From contig WUJK01000003.1 of NCBI GenBank assembly GCA_011317545.1, positions 1,674,001 to 1,738,000 of the forward strand: DNA of 64,000 nucleotides, given 5' to 3'. The notes under the pieces are model-generated. The model made no database searches. It was given only the letters and a program-made list of their open reading frames with translations, and was not told the DNA's origin. Below are positions 34,695-45,955 of the stretch, piece by piece. The DNA comes from Coniella vitis (Eukaryota; Ascomycota; Sordariomycetes; Diaporthales; Schizoparmaceae). The translations under genes were made by a program, and so were the position numbers. Positions within the stretch are counted from its first letter, which is position 1. Every line of letters begins with the position of its first letter.

Positions 34695-37600
34695 ATGTCG
34701 CAGCATCTGCCCTCCGAGTCTCTTGCGCCAGAGGCTGGTGTGCAACAGGACTACAGCGAAGACGTTCTGGATGCATACGACCAGTATGAATTCGACCAGG
34801 ACTCCGCGCCTGCCCCAGCCGCTGCGCAGAGACCTGATACACTAGGCGCTTCATCTGCCGGCCCCTCTTCATCTGGCCCTGGCCACGCTGAACATCTGGC
34901 CCTCACGGAGGAAGACCACGAATCACAGTTCTCTCCCACGGATGCCTTTGCACAATTCGATTATCCAGAGCACCAGGACCGCTGGGCCTCTGAGTCTGGG
35001 CAACAGGCACAGTCCAGTCCCCCAGATTCGGCCAACGCCCATACTGTTCTGCCTCCCCGCCCACCGCCTGAGTCCTTGTACAGTCCCCGAAGCACCAGAT
35101 CCCATAGTCTTGCCGCCTCGCTCGCTTCGCTTGGGAGCCAGTCTCCCATCAAGAGGAAGCCGCTAAGCCCAACAGCCTCTCCTCTGGCTGTCCGCTTTTC
35201 TTCGTCTCCTCGTGGGCCATATGACCTCGATGTGCCAGACTCTGGCTATTACTCTCTCAATAGCCCCAACTTGTACGAAGTGCCGCCCGACAAGGTGCAG
35301 GGGCCCATTGCAGAGACCACCGTACCAGCGCCTCGTGAGGGCGAGCGTTCAGACGACGAGTAGGTTCATCCCATCCTCTTGTTCTATGAAACAATCAATC
35401 GACCTTACTGGCTGGCGCACTCTGACAAAGTTTCACAACCAGATCTGAATACAATTGGCCCTCGCCGCCTAGAGGGCCTGTCGCGGCTGCCCGGCTTGAG
35501 ACGCGAAACAACGAGTCCAGCGTCAACCCTGCTGATGCTCAAACAGACGACCTGGGACTGCCTGGGTTGTTGACTGCTGCTCACGTCACTGGCCAGGCCA
35601 CCCCAGATACCGACCGGATTGACGTTGATGAATCTATCAACGCCAGCAGCCCCAATACTAATCACAGCGACATGTCCATTTCTGGCCGCAAATCCATTCC
35701 CCCTCAGCTGGATCTAAACCACCCAAACCCGGATGTCCAACAAGCAGCCTCCACCCTCCCTCAACCCCCAGACACTGCTTCCAGCCTCAACAAACCTCTG
35801 CCCAAGTCGCCGCCATTCTCGCCGCCTGCTCGCTCGCCTGCCGGTTCTTCCAAATTCAGCAACTTTTTTGGCTGGGGATCGCCTTCGCTACGCACCACTG
35901 TGGAGGCAAAGGCCAAGGACAATTACTCTCCAATACCGTCGCCCACGTCAGCAAAGAGCGATCCTCTCTCCGATGCATCCCCAGAGGCAGAGGTCAAACC
36001 AATACCCGTACAATCACCACCTCCCAGGGGCAGCGCCCTTGGTTACGTCGAAACTTACTTTCCCACACCGCCAAGCTCCTATTCAGAAGCCGCCATCCTC
36101 GAAATCGAAGAGATGGAGGACGAACTAAAGGCTATTAGTGCCGAACTGGCGTCGTCCATTCGAAGGGAAATGGACCTCGAGGACCTGGTCGAGAGACTGC
36201 AAGCCGAAGTTGCTGATCCCGAAGCTCGTGGGAAGAGGACCAGTGATTACTTCTCGGACTCGGGGTACAGCACAGCCAAGTATAGCGATTCCGACCACAG
36301 CAAGGATGAGATCTCGCAGATTCAACGGCGAGCCGACCAGGAAAAGGCACAGCTGCGACTGGAATTGACGAGCAAGCTGCAAGAAGAGCGCGGCCGCCGC
36401 AACGTACTAGACCAGCAAATCAAGGAGCTTGCGGAAAAGGCTGCGCAGGTTGACACGGCCCAGATGACCAGCAAGGACGCCGATGCTAGGGTCAAGGAAC
36501 TAGAGAAGACTTGTGAGGATCTCCGTCGTCGGTTGTCTGAGGAGAAGCAGATCAAGGACAACTTTGAAGATCTGCTGTCTGCCCTCAAGGGTGAATTGCA
36601 GAGTGCGTCGATGGAGCGAGACAACCTGAGAGACGAGATTGTGCCACAGCTGAGAGCACGCGTAGAAGGCCTTGAGTCGCAGCAGGCTGAAAATGAGAAG
36701 CTGGCGTACGAAACGACGAAGATGCAACAGGAACTTCAGCAATTGCGGGAGAGCAAGACGAAGCACGACTCGCTGGCTAGGCTCAGGTCGAGCTCAATCA
36801 CTGGTCAATCGTTCAAGCTTGGGCGTCCGCCTTCTGGGATACACTCTGTTGGCCTGAGCAGGTCCAACACAGTCAAGAGTGGCCATGTTGAAACGCGTGA
36901 GGCCCTTTCGGAGCGCCTCAAGGACGTTGAGGCCCAACGTGACGCCTTGCACACAGCTCTCAAGAACTTGCTAGACCGACAAGACTTCCAAAACCGAGAG
37001 AACGAAAAGAAGATCAAGAACCTCGAGGTTGAACGTGACCGCCTTCTCTCTGCTTCACCAAGAAAGGCCGGATTCGAAAAGGAAGTTTCCACTCTGCGCG
37101 AAGAAGTCAACGTGCTACGTCGACGAGCTGAAGAGGCCATTGAACAAAAGTGGCAAGTCGAAAAGGGCCTTATTGGACTCAAGAGCGACCTCGACCGAGC
37201 CGAAGAGGAAATTGCCTCGTTGCGAGCTCTTCTCAATGAAAAAGATATTCTCATTCCAGATCAATTCAGCCGATACAGCAGCAGTTCTGCATCGGACTCA
37301 TCATCCGGCGTTGCTGCCACGTCTTCATCTCTCGAAAAAGCCTACAAGGAGCTGCAAAAGTCATATATGATGGCGCTTGAGGGGATCAAGGATCTCGACA
37401 TTGGTGGAACCAGCGCTGCAGAGGATGAACGAACCAGGAAGGCCATGAAAAAGCTTGAACAGTCTCTGTCTGCTGCTCTCCTTGAACGTGACGATGCTCG
37501 TCTGGAGGCAGCTGCTATGCAAGACGAGGTCTCCAGCCTGCAAGAAGCCGAAAGAGCACACCTTGAAAGCGAAGGTGATCTCGCGGACCAGCTTCGCGAC

Positions 37601-38272
37601 TCTGCAAACAGGGTCGAGGAGCTTACCAAGCAAGTCCGCGCCCAGCTGGATATCAATTCATCTCTCCGCACCCGTCTCACCGATGCGCTCACACGCGGTG
37701 AGGCTACCCAGAGAGCCAACAAGGAACGGTTGGCGAGCATGCAGAACCGCATGCGGGTGTTGGAGGAACAGGTCATCGCAGCGCAAACCGCTGCTGAAGA
37801 GCGTGTCAATCGCCATGAGGACGAGCTGGCATCGCTGCGGGAAGCCAACAACGGGAACCTGCATCGCCGGAGCGATACCAACGGCGGGCTGCGGTCGCCA
37901 AGATTGTTCCCACCTAAATCTCCCATGTTGCCGCTATTATCACCCAATTCCGATGGAAGATTTCCTCGCATGCTGAATTCGCACTCTAGAAAGAGTTCTC
38001 GCGCCCGACCTTCTACGACCGAGCAACAGGAGGAGGATGACAGACAGGTTGATTCTCTCAAGGAGCGCATCGCTGAGCTCGAGAAGGCGCTCGTGACGGC
38101 AGACTTTGAGATGCAGGAGGTCGTGAGTAGGATGAATGCGGCTCAGATTGATGTCATGACTCTCCAGGAAGAGCGCGAGACTGCTGCGCGCGAAACTAAG
38201 AAGCTCCAGAAGCAGCTTGAGGCCGAGAGAGTCCGAGCTTTCCAGGAGCGTTTCAACACCATGTCAAACTGA
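34695..38272 (+). CDS. Large coiled-coil protein (USO1-like annotation in fungi)
   Basis: Predicted scaffold or tether of 1164 aa; I do not know its function. Exons 34695-35359 and 35443-38272 join GA to A TCT across an 83-nt intron with a GTAGGT donor and CACAACCAG acceptor. Residues 1-430 are disordered, rich in Ser, Pro, Asp and Gln, with SP-type phosphosite-like motifs (SPIKRKPLSP) and a hydrophobic island SNFFGWGSPSLR near 322. Heptad-repeat coiled coil runs from about 440 to 960 with short breaks (SSSITGQSFKLGRPPSG; a Ser-rich linker near 835). After a basic Ser/Pro break a final coiled coil covers about 1090-1160. No motor, membrane or enzymatic domain is visible. The architecture resembles fungal proteins often labelled USO1-like, but that label rests mostly on coiled-coil similarity. 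Confidence 0.85.
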
Positions 38273-39011
38273 GCGAAATGTGCTGAGACATGGATGTTGA
38301 TGAATCATGATATCCAAAATTGAGGGCACCAAGGAGCAAGACGGCTGAAGCATTGGCACATTGCATTTACAACGGTTGAGCATATCGGCGCGATACCCTT
38401 CGTCCCAGTCTGGGACTTTTGTACTTTTACAAGACCAAAACCATCGACTGTCCTGGTTCCTGTGCCGAAGGCAGGGAGGTAGAGTCAGTACTGGCGTTCA
38501 CTTTTGACTATTCCTTGTTATTGGACACATCTAAGCTTAGAATAACTGGGTTAGTTGTTCAAGTCGGGTCATCAAATACTCATGTATATATAGATTCTCT
38601 GGCGGTAGCTTCGTTGATTCTAGCTGCGTGCGAGGTTATTGTTTTAATGCTATAGGGGGGCCGGAGGCGGGGAGGTTAGATTCAGCTTGTATATCATCTT
38701 GGGTTGCTTGCCTTCTATTAAGCCTGGTCACGGGAGTTTAGAAGGTTCCGACTTTGAAATTGTTCGTTTTGCTTATCTCTCACATGGTGTTTGAGCATAG
38801 GATGTGTATGAATTAGAAGCCAAGCTACTATACAGTTAGATGACGTTTCTTCCTATAAGTTTGATTGAACATGGATTCTGGATTTACAAAAGCCAATCAT
38901 GGTATCATTGCACCTCGCATTCGATCACAGAGCATATATAAACTTTGTGCTCATGTGGTGTTTCTTTTGGTGATCAAAGTAGCGTCAGGCTTGAGGTCAT
39001 GTAACACCAGT
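38273..39011. other. Convergent 3' gap, coiled-coil gene / GIR2
   Basis: AT-rich sequence between two stop codons with no supportable gene or repeat. Confidence 0.5.
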
Positions 39012-39707
39012 TCATGCCGCGCCAACCTTGAGCTTCTCCATCTCCTCAGCTGGCACAGTATCATCTTCACCTTCCTCAGCCTCCTCGCCTTTGGCCAAGC
39101 CACTTTCCCACAACTGCCGGCCCGACAATCTCGCAGGGTCCTTTATCCTCGCTTTTTTCATCTCCGCCGCGCGCTCCTCCTCCTCCCGTACGCGAGCCTC
39201 CTCCATCTCGCGGATGAAGCCCTCACGCCACTGCAAAAATGTCTCGCGCGTCACCGGCGTGCCGTGGAATTTCTTGTTCTCCTCGCGCTCGGCCGCGAGC
39301 AAGACCTCTTCATGTGCACGGGCAGCATCCTCTTTACGACGCGCCACCAGCTGTTCTGCCTCTTCCTTCAGCGTGGTGACGAGCGTGAACACCATGGCCA
39401 TGCCCAGATTCTCCTCAATGACCGGTTTCAAAGTAGCAAGCAATGTATCCTTGTCCTCTGCGACGCTGAAGAGGGGGTGTTTTTCGCTGCCGTCGAGGGT
39501 TGTCAGGTCAAGGTACGGGGCCTTGTCTGGGTACTCTTCTGGGTACCGGACTGTGAGAACCATTTCTGGTTGTGGGTTCTCGGCTTCATCGTCGAGGATG
39601 TCGAGGGTGATTAGGATGCGGAATTCGGTGGGCGATATGTCGGTTATTTCGTCGGGAAAGATGGAGTCGAGGACTTCGCGTTCTTCTATTTGCTCCTCGC
39701 GACCCAT
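39012..39707 (-). CDS. GIR2: RWD-domain protein Gir2 (RWDD1 family)
   Basis: Cytosolic protein that in yeast binds Gcn1 and the DRG GTPase Rbg2, linking ribosomes to general amino-acid control. It is a single exon of 231 aa. The RWD domain covers about 5-115: EQIEEREVLDSIFPDEI at the start and the diagnostic VRYPEEYPDKAPYL (about 53-66). After it comes a long charged helix (EEAEQLVARRKEDAARAHEEVLLAAEREE), then the DFRP/RWDD1-type segment FHGTPVTRETFLQWREGF (about 150-167) that separates this family from other RWD proteins. The C-terminus is acidic. It shares a 474-bp upstream region with PUF6, another ribosome-linked gene. Confidence 0.92.
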   Translation of the reverse strand: MGREEQIEEREVLDSIFPDEITDISPTEFRILITLDILDDEAENPQPEMVLTVRYPEEYPDKAPYLDLTTLDGSEKHPLFSVAEDKDTLLATLKPVIEENLGMAMVFTLVTTLKEEAEQLVARRKEDAARAHEEVLLAAEREENKKFHGTPVTRETFLQWREGFIREMEEARVREEEERAAEMKKARIKDPARLSGRQLWESGLAKGEEAEEGEDDTVPAEEMEKLKVGAA

Positions 39708-40181
39708 TGTGGTTCGTGTGGAGGGGCAGAGAAGGGCGAGAATGCGTGTTGGTGTGCGTCGTGGTGCTCAGATGCGGTTTCTCGTCTGTTATGATCTTGG
39801 AGTTGGTGGAGTTGGGAGGTGGATTTGCTGTGGGTGGAGGCGAAGAATGTATAATCATCAACAAGCGTTGGTGTTGCAGTTGCGTGCTGTCGGCCGTTGT
39901 CAGTCAAGGCAGGAAGGACCGACCTGCCCAGGACTAGGGGTGGAGGGGTTCGGCTTATCGCCCCGATAAGCGCTAGACCCCTGTCAAATATTTCGATTTC
40001 TGAAATTTTCCCTACCAAGACGAGGCCTTGTAGCGCTTCGCAGCAGTAACAGCAGCGGATCCATCTCTGTTTCGCTGTAATTCTCACATTGCCATCTCCA
40101 ACAACAACACCTCCACCGCCGCCTCATCCGCCCACCCTCGTTGACCTTTCTGTCATATTGTTCCAATTGAACCACCGAGCA
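39708..40181. promoter_or_regulatory. Shared GIR2 / PUF6 upstream region
   Basis: A 474-bp divergent gap. It carries a perfect GATA inverted repeat at 39953-39971 and, 30 bp further right, TGAAATTTTCC (near 40000), which resembles the ribosome-biogenesis RRPE element of yeasts. The PUF6 side of the leader is CA-rich and pyrimidine-rich. Confidence 0.55.
39953..39971. promoter_or_regulatory. Perfect inverted repeat with two opposed GATA sites
   Basis: GCTTATCG and CGATAAGC are exact reverse complements separated by CCC. Each arm contains a GATAAG core, so a paired GATA-factor site is a reasonable reading. It lies about 245 bp from the GIR2 start and 210 bp from the PUF6 start. Confidence 0.55.
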
Positions 40182-42392
40182 ATGGCGACAAAGGCTGCCA
40201 AGATTGGCGACAAGAGAAAGGCCTCTGCCGCCGAAGGCAAGCCTAGCAAGCCCGTCAAGAAGACCGCGACGACGCCCAAGAAAGGCGGCCCCGCGTCGAC
40301 GAGGAAAATGTGGCGCAACGAGGACGCCTCTGACGACAGCTCTGACGACAGCTCGGCAGAAGAAGAGGACAATGAGGAGCAGGCACCACTAGCGAAGAAG
40401 GCTAAGCCAGCAGTAAAGGAGTACGACGACAGCTCTGCTGCTCAACCGGCCAAGAAGTTCGAAAAGGGTGTGTATAGCCAAGGATGCGAGTGATTCACAA
40501 AATCGGAAAAAAAAAAAAAACACTAGCTAATTTCGTTTCTTTGGATTTTCCCACTAGGTGAATCTTCGAGAGAATCCCACATCAAGCAAAAACAGCTAGC
40601 CAAAGAGCGCAAAGCAGCACGACCGCTCGCTGAGGAACTGCAGCGAACCAAGAAGATCTGGGAGCGTCTGCGCCGGAAATCCCATGTGCCCAAGGAGGAA
40701 CGCCAGAAACTTGTGGACGAGCTTTTTGACATCATCACCGGCCGCGTCAAGGACTTTGTCCTCAAGCACGACGCTGTGCGCGCCGTTCAGACCGCGCTCA
40801 AGTACGCCAAGCCCGAGCAGCGCAAGATCATCACCAAGGAACTGCAGGGCACCTACGCGCAGCTGGCCGAGAGCAAGTACGCCAAGTTCCTCATTGGCAA
40901 GATGCTCGTCCAAAACGATCCGGAAATCCGCGATATGATCATTCCCGAGTTCTATGGCAAGGTCAGGAAACTCATCAACCACCCCGAAGCGTCCTGGATC
41001 CTCGACGATATATACCGTGGCGTAGCGACAAAGCAGCAAAAGGCAACCATTCTGCGTGAGTGGTACGGCCCCGAATTCTCGCTCTTCCGGTCCGAGAACA
41101 AGGATGATAACACGGCCGATTTGGCGCATATCCTTGAGGAGCACCCAGAGAAGCGCGGCCCTATCATCAAGTACCTCATGAGCATGATTGACCAGCTCGT
41201 GCAGAAGAAGATGAATGGTTTCACCATGCTGCACGATGCCATGCTGCAGTGCTTTTTGAACCTCAAGGCAGGTACCGAGGAGCACACCGAGTTCCTGCAA
41301 AAAGTAAAAGACGACGAGACTGGCGACTTGCTCAAGAACCTGGCTTTCACCAAGTCTGGGTCTAGACTTGCATGTCTCTTGCTCGCACACGGAGGTGCAA
41401 AGGACAGACGGCAGTACCTCAAGCTCTACAAGGAGACATTTGAGGCCATGTGCGGCGACCAATATGCCCACATGGTCATTCTCACAGCCTACGACGTGAT
41501 AGACGACACTGTCATGACCTCCAAGGCCATCTTCCCCGAAATACTAGGCAAGAACGAAGAGAAACACAACATCATCTTTTGTGCCAACGACATCAACGCC
41601 AGAACCACTATCCTCTACCCCTTTGAAGGCATGTCTCGTGCTCTCTTCCCTCTGAGTCTTAATGCGGACCTTGATATCCTCAAGGAGGTCCACGAGATTC
41701 GCAAGGCGACCAGCAAAAAGGACCCGGAGGTGCGCCGCAAGGAGCTCGTGACGGCCATGTCGCCTAGCCTGCTCGACGCCATTGCGACATCTGCGCGCGA
41801 CCTCGTCTCCACATCCTTTGGCTGCCAATTTATCACGGACGTCCTTCTCGAAGAGGGCGACGCGGACAAGACCAATGCGCTGCAGGCTGTGGCCGAAGCA
41901 GCAGGCGGAGACCCTAATGCAGCGGCAAACAGCGACGAGCTTTACACGGGCGAGTACGCGCACCCGTCGCAGACGGCATGGGCCGAGCGCATGTTCAAGA
42001 CGCTGATTCAAGGCGGGCGGTTCGATAAGGCGACGCGCAGCGTCAAGCCTGTCGAGCCGGCACTCGACTTCGCAAATGTCCTGTACCCCATTATCAAGGA
42101 ACACATTGTTGCCTGGGCGACGAGCCGATGCTCGTTTGTTGTTGTAGCGCTGCTCGAGTCCAATAGCTTCTCGCAAAAGGAAAAGATCAAGAAGGTGCTC
42201 AAGAAGCACAAGACGGAGCTGGAGAAGGCTGCTACGACGCCCATCGTGAGGCCTGAAGCGGCGGCTGAGCCGCAGCAGCAGGAGCAGGAAGCTGGTGGTG
42301 CTGGTAAGCGCAAGAAGGGCGGCGCTGCTGCTAAGAAGGACAGACAACCTGCTGGAAACGCGGGTGCTAGGATCCTGTTGCAGAAGTTGTAA
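40182..42392 (+). CDS. PUF6: Pumilio-family protein Puf6 (PUM3/Penguin type)
   Basis: Nucleolar RNA-binding protein for 60S biogenesis and translational repression. Exons 40182-40467 and 40558-42392 give 706 aa; AAG G joins GT GAA to read KFEKGESSRESHIKQKQLAKERK. Residues 1-95 are Lys-rich then acidic (SDDSSDDSSAEEEDNEE), typical of nucleolar proteins. The conserved helix KIWERLRRKSHVPKEERQKLV is near 124. Pumilio-like helical repeats run from about 145 to 600 (HDAVRAVQTALKYAKPEQR, YAKFLIGKMLVQNDPEIR, GSRLACLLLAHGGAKDRRQ, HIVAWATSRCSFVVVALLES). The length fits the Puf6/PUM3 class, which has a long L-shaped repeat array, rather than classic PUFs. The C-terminus is Lys-rich. The intron contains a 14-A run (40507-40520). 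Confidence 0.93.
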
Positions 42393-43408
42393 AGGAAATA
42401 GGAGGCTGCCTTGTCAGTCTTGGTTTGAGGGTGAACTTTGAGGGTGAACGGTGATGGGAAGTGTAGTGTTATGCTGTCTTAGGTATTGCATTTCAGCATG
42501 GTCAAAAGTATTTATGTTGCCTTTTATATGATCGATAGATCTATATTCTTCCTGCATGGGCACATTTATAATTTATCTACAAATGGGCGCAGCATCTACG
42601 AGGCCCTGTTCGTACAGTCATTTTGCTTAGGACGTTGCCGAAATCGTATCATGCTCTCTGGATGGCCATGAAGTGTAGTTTCGTGTACCCGGTTTCATAC
42701 CACTTCAAATGATCCTTATTGTGTTCGTCTTGCATTCCACCTTTCAAAGCCAGCGGGGCATCTCAGTAGGGGGTTATGAATCATATTTAGAAGCCTAGCA
42801 AAATAAGAAATGCATATAGTAAAAGAAAAAAGTTATCACCATGTCAGTAAATAAACCCCTTTTCTTGAACATGATCAGTTAAGTGGATTTTTTTTGCACC
42901 CCAAAACCCCCTCCCAACGCCGGCCTATGCTGTCAAGATCTCGATATTGATCGATTGACAATAAAAATAGAAAAGAAGTAGTAGAAGAAGGAAGGAGAAA
43001 TATAAAGACAAACTCGCTTTCTCAGTCTAGCTTTCCCGAATTCCGATTCTCTGTGACTGTTTCCTGCCGCCTGCCTTACCGTGATGCTTTGCTTATGACC
43101 GTTTGGAAACTTCAATGTTGGGCAACGCCCACCCGACCTTTGCCTGATCCTAATCCCGATGAGTGTCACTCACTCTTCGCTGGTGCCTCCCTCACGCCAA
43201 TATCTTGTTGGCAACGCTTGTTCTTGGTGGCTTCTGCAAGATATCTCGAGAAGCTAGCTGGCTGCCTACAAGCCAGCAAGGACGCGCAGCTTCCATGCAA
43301 AGCTCTCATTCCCAATGGGCCTGACGGCGCAAGTGACCCACTTCTGCCAATCCTCGGCTGAATGGAAGATGTCGCCTGTCGAGTGTCGCGGTGCTGCTCT
43401 GCTCTGCT
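42393..43408. other. Convergent 3' gap, PUF6 / RPB4
   Basis: AT-rich on the left, with no supportable gene on either strand. It presumably carries both 3' UTRs. Confidence 0.5.
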
Positions 43409-44132
43409 CTATCCCTGCAGCTTGGCCATTTGGTCCAGAAGCTCTTGCAACACATCGTCGTCAATCTTGTCAGCAATGGAGGGAATGAGCGTCTTTGCTT
43501 CTTCAGCGCTATCGCAGCATAGAGAGCCTGTGCATAGTAGAGGTAGAGAATGTGTTAGCAACGCAGCATTCAGTTTACGGTAGGAAGCATGGATCCGAAT
43601 TCGCCAAAAATCCTAATCCTTCTGCAACAGTGCTAGCCTCGGCATTGAAGCATGTCTGCGTCTCCAGTGCATTCGCATATCTCTGGATACACATAGTTGC
43701 AATGTATATTCCTTTCCGGTCCTTGGACCACCAGGCAAGAGAAAGCGGGAGACGATGAGAGACGCAACACCGCCACGTACCAATCTGCGCACGCTCAAAC
43801 TTGTTGAGCTGCTTGTGCGAACTCAGCAAGCGCTCGACCGCCTCGACATTCTCCTTTTGCTTGAAGCGCGCAAACGCATCGAGGTAGTCAATCGTCTTGA
43901 CGAGGATTTCTGACTCTTGGAAGTTCTTGCGGTCGTTGCGACGCTTGGCAATCAGCGCATTGATAACGAGCGACGCCTCGGACAGCGTCAGCGTGTCAAC
44001 GTTTTCGAACTCGCCCAGCTTCAGCTCTGCTCCGGCCTGCTCGTCGCCGCGTGCCACGGGCTTGGGCCGCGAGGTGGGTGGGCGCCGCGGACGCGACTGT
44101 TGGCCGTTGCTTGCGGGGTCTTGGTCGGCCAT
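43409..44132 (-). CDS. RPB4: RNA polymerase II subunit RPB4
   Basis: Forms the Rpb4/Rpb7 stalk of RNA polymerase II and also acts in mRNA export and decay. Exons 44132-43781 and 43527-43409 give 156 aa, joining ATT G to GC TCT as AQIGSLCCDSAEEAKTLIPS. Residues 1-40 are a Pro/Arg/Gln-rich extension. The HRDC-like core follows: LKLGEFENVDTLTLSEASLVINAL (about 37-60), TIDYLDAFARFKQKENVEAVERLL (about 83-106), then the C-terminal EEAKTLIPSIADKIDDDVLQELL helix pair. Every family landmark is intact. Reading through the intron loses the C-terminal helices, which confirms the splice. It is divergent from TRS23. Confidence 0.95.
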
Positions 44133-45013
44133 TGTGCTTCTCGTGTGCGTGCCAGGGGTGTATTCGGTTGCGTGGAGCAGAGGTGGAGCGAGAGCAAAGG
44201 AATGGCAGACAGTCGCGATGACTTTGGTTCGAGGAGCGGGCCACGACGGAGGGAGAGAGCGAGTGCTCGTCGGGGAGAAAAAGAGAGAGCGTGGAAGCAG
44301 CGACAAATGGTGGGGGTTGAGAACAAGAGGGGCGGAGGAGGGTGCAAAGACCCTTTTGGTTGCGCGCGTCGGGTGCGAGCGATGGCGACTGCTTATTCGG
44401 AGACGACGACGGTATAGATGTTATGAATATGTATCGGTGAGCAATGCAGTGCAGTTCCGACGTCGGGGTCCAGAGCTGCTCGTGGGGAGGAGGCGATGCG
44501 ACGCGGGTGGATGGGTGAGAACGGGTTCTTCAGAGGCAGAAGAGAAGAAGTCTCGTCAGAAGTGCAAGTCACTCTGAAAGTGCCAAAGCTACCTAGATAC
44601 TACTATGTACCTAGGTAGATACTTGCAGTAAGTATCTACGGTGCTTGAGTGCCAGGGCGCTATACTATGTAAGGACCTACCAGCCGCACCCTGGCCCCCC
44701 GAGCCCGGGTGTAAATTGGACGGTCCAATGCCCTGTGTGTTTAGGATATGTCTTTATTCTCACATGCACTTGCTCAACTCACTAACTCAGGGGACGAATT
44801 GCTTCACTCTTGATCTCAGCTTTCCGCGCAGGCCTATAGTTAGGCCGTATTGGGTCTCTCTGAAGCACTCTATCACTATATCTTGGTCTCCTCTACACAC
44901 GTCCTCACTTCCCTCGACTCCAAGATCATAATCAATCAGTCTCTTGTCCTCCTCATCTCAACCACAGAAGCCTGCTGGTCAAGGCTAAGTGAATACACAA
45001 GTCTTCTGTCATC
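44133..45013. promoter_or_regulatory. Shared RPB4 / TRS23 upstream region
   Basis: An 881-bp divergent gap. It contains two TACTATGTA copies (44601-44609, 44663-44671), a TACCTAGGTA palindrome (44608-44617) and a perfect 10-bp-arm hairpin (44615-44639). No gene is supportable. Confidence 0.55.
44608..44639. repeat. Palindrome plus perfect hairpin
   Basis: TACCTAGGTA (44608-44617) overlaps an inverted repeat with arms GTAGATACTT (44615-44624) and AAGTATCTAC (44630-44639) around the loop GCAGT. The arms match at every base. Confidence 0.8.
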
Positions 45014-45642
45014 ATGTAAGTGAAGATCATCCATGAGAGCTGCCTATTCCACCCAGCCCTAACACCTCTTAGGACTGTCTTCGCGCTCATGATCATCAAC
45101 AAGGCCGGCGGTCTCATCTATAACCGCACGTTCCAAGAAGGCGGACTCAACCAGCTCAGCTCAAACGACTATCTGGTCATAGCAGGCACATTTCATGGGT
45201 ACGATGCTCTGCCCACCAGTCTTCTGGCGTCCTTGAAGACAGACGAAACCCCCCACTTCAGAACAGTAGCAAAGGGTCTCCCGCTTACATGAAACATGAC
45301 AACAGAGTCCATGCCATCACCACACGCCTCAACCCAGTTAAACAGCCCCAAACAATAACACCTCCCGGTGCCATCCCTAATCGGCCCGAGCCGCCATCTG
45401 GCCTTGAGGTTATGGAGACTGAAAACTTCCGCCTGCAGTGCTTCAACACCATGACAGGCACAAAGTTTCTGGTATTCACAGACACGACGCAGGCCAACGT
45501 GGACGTAACTACGCGCAAGATCTACGAGCTGTATGCGGATTACGTAATGAAGAATCCCTTCTACCAACTCGAGATGCCGGTGCGGTGCGAAATGTTTGAC
45601 CGGAAGCTCAATTCATACATACGCGAGATCAACAATAGGTGA
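45014..45642 (+). CDS. TRS23: TRAPP complex subunit Trs23 (TRAPPC4)
   Basis: Core subunit of the TRAPP vesicle-tethering complexes, part of the Rab/Ypt1 exchange machinery at the Golgi. Exons are 45014-45015 (only AT of the start codon), 45073-45198 and 45306-45642, giving 154 aa. Splicing completes ATG and yields MTVFALMIINKAGGLIYNR, the expected sybindin/longin-fold N-terminus. The second join reads AGTFHGVHAITTRLNP. The core continues TENFRLQCFNTMTGTKFLVFTD and YELYADYVMKNPFYQLEMPVRCEMFD, diagnostic of Trs23. The intron starts GTAAGT and ends CTCTTAG. Without splicing the ATG is followed at once by TAA. An internal ATG (45090) would drop conserved residues. It is convergent with RPN10. Confidence 0.93.
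45016..45072 (+). other. 57-nt intron inside the TRS23 start codon
   Basis: Phase-2 intron between AT and G of the initiator codon (GTAAGT donor, AACACC then CTCTTAG acceptor). The G at its first base also completes an ATG in unspliced RNA, where the next codon is TAA. Confidence 0.85.
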
Positions 45643-45955
45643 TGCTGTACAGGGTGGAGGTATGAAAAAGGAAAACGGCGTTGTTCGGCGTTCTGCATTT
45701 TGGTTGAACTTTCATGACTTGTACGGTCAAGAACATGTAGCAGGTTTGTTCAGAGAATACCCCCTATAGAATTCATCAGCTCTTCTTATTGAGTGTTCTA
45801 CTATGGTACAACTCGGGATATAATGCAAGTGAGAGCCCAAGGCATGTCAGCGCCAAAAGCATTTCATAAAAGTCTAATTCCCTTGTGACCCATGCGACTA
45901 TGTAGCTTTCAGCGTAAAGCCATCTTCCAAGACAGACTGGATCTGGACTGTCAGA
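45643..45955. other. Convergent 3' gap, TRS23 / RPN10
   Basis: Only 313 bp between stop codons; the 3' UTRs probably overlap. No other feature was seen. Confidence 0.5.
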
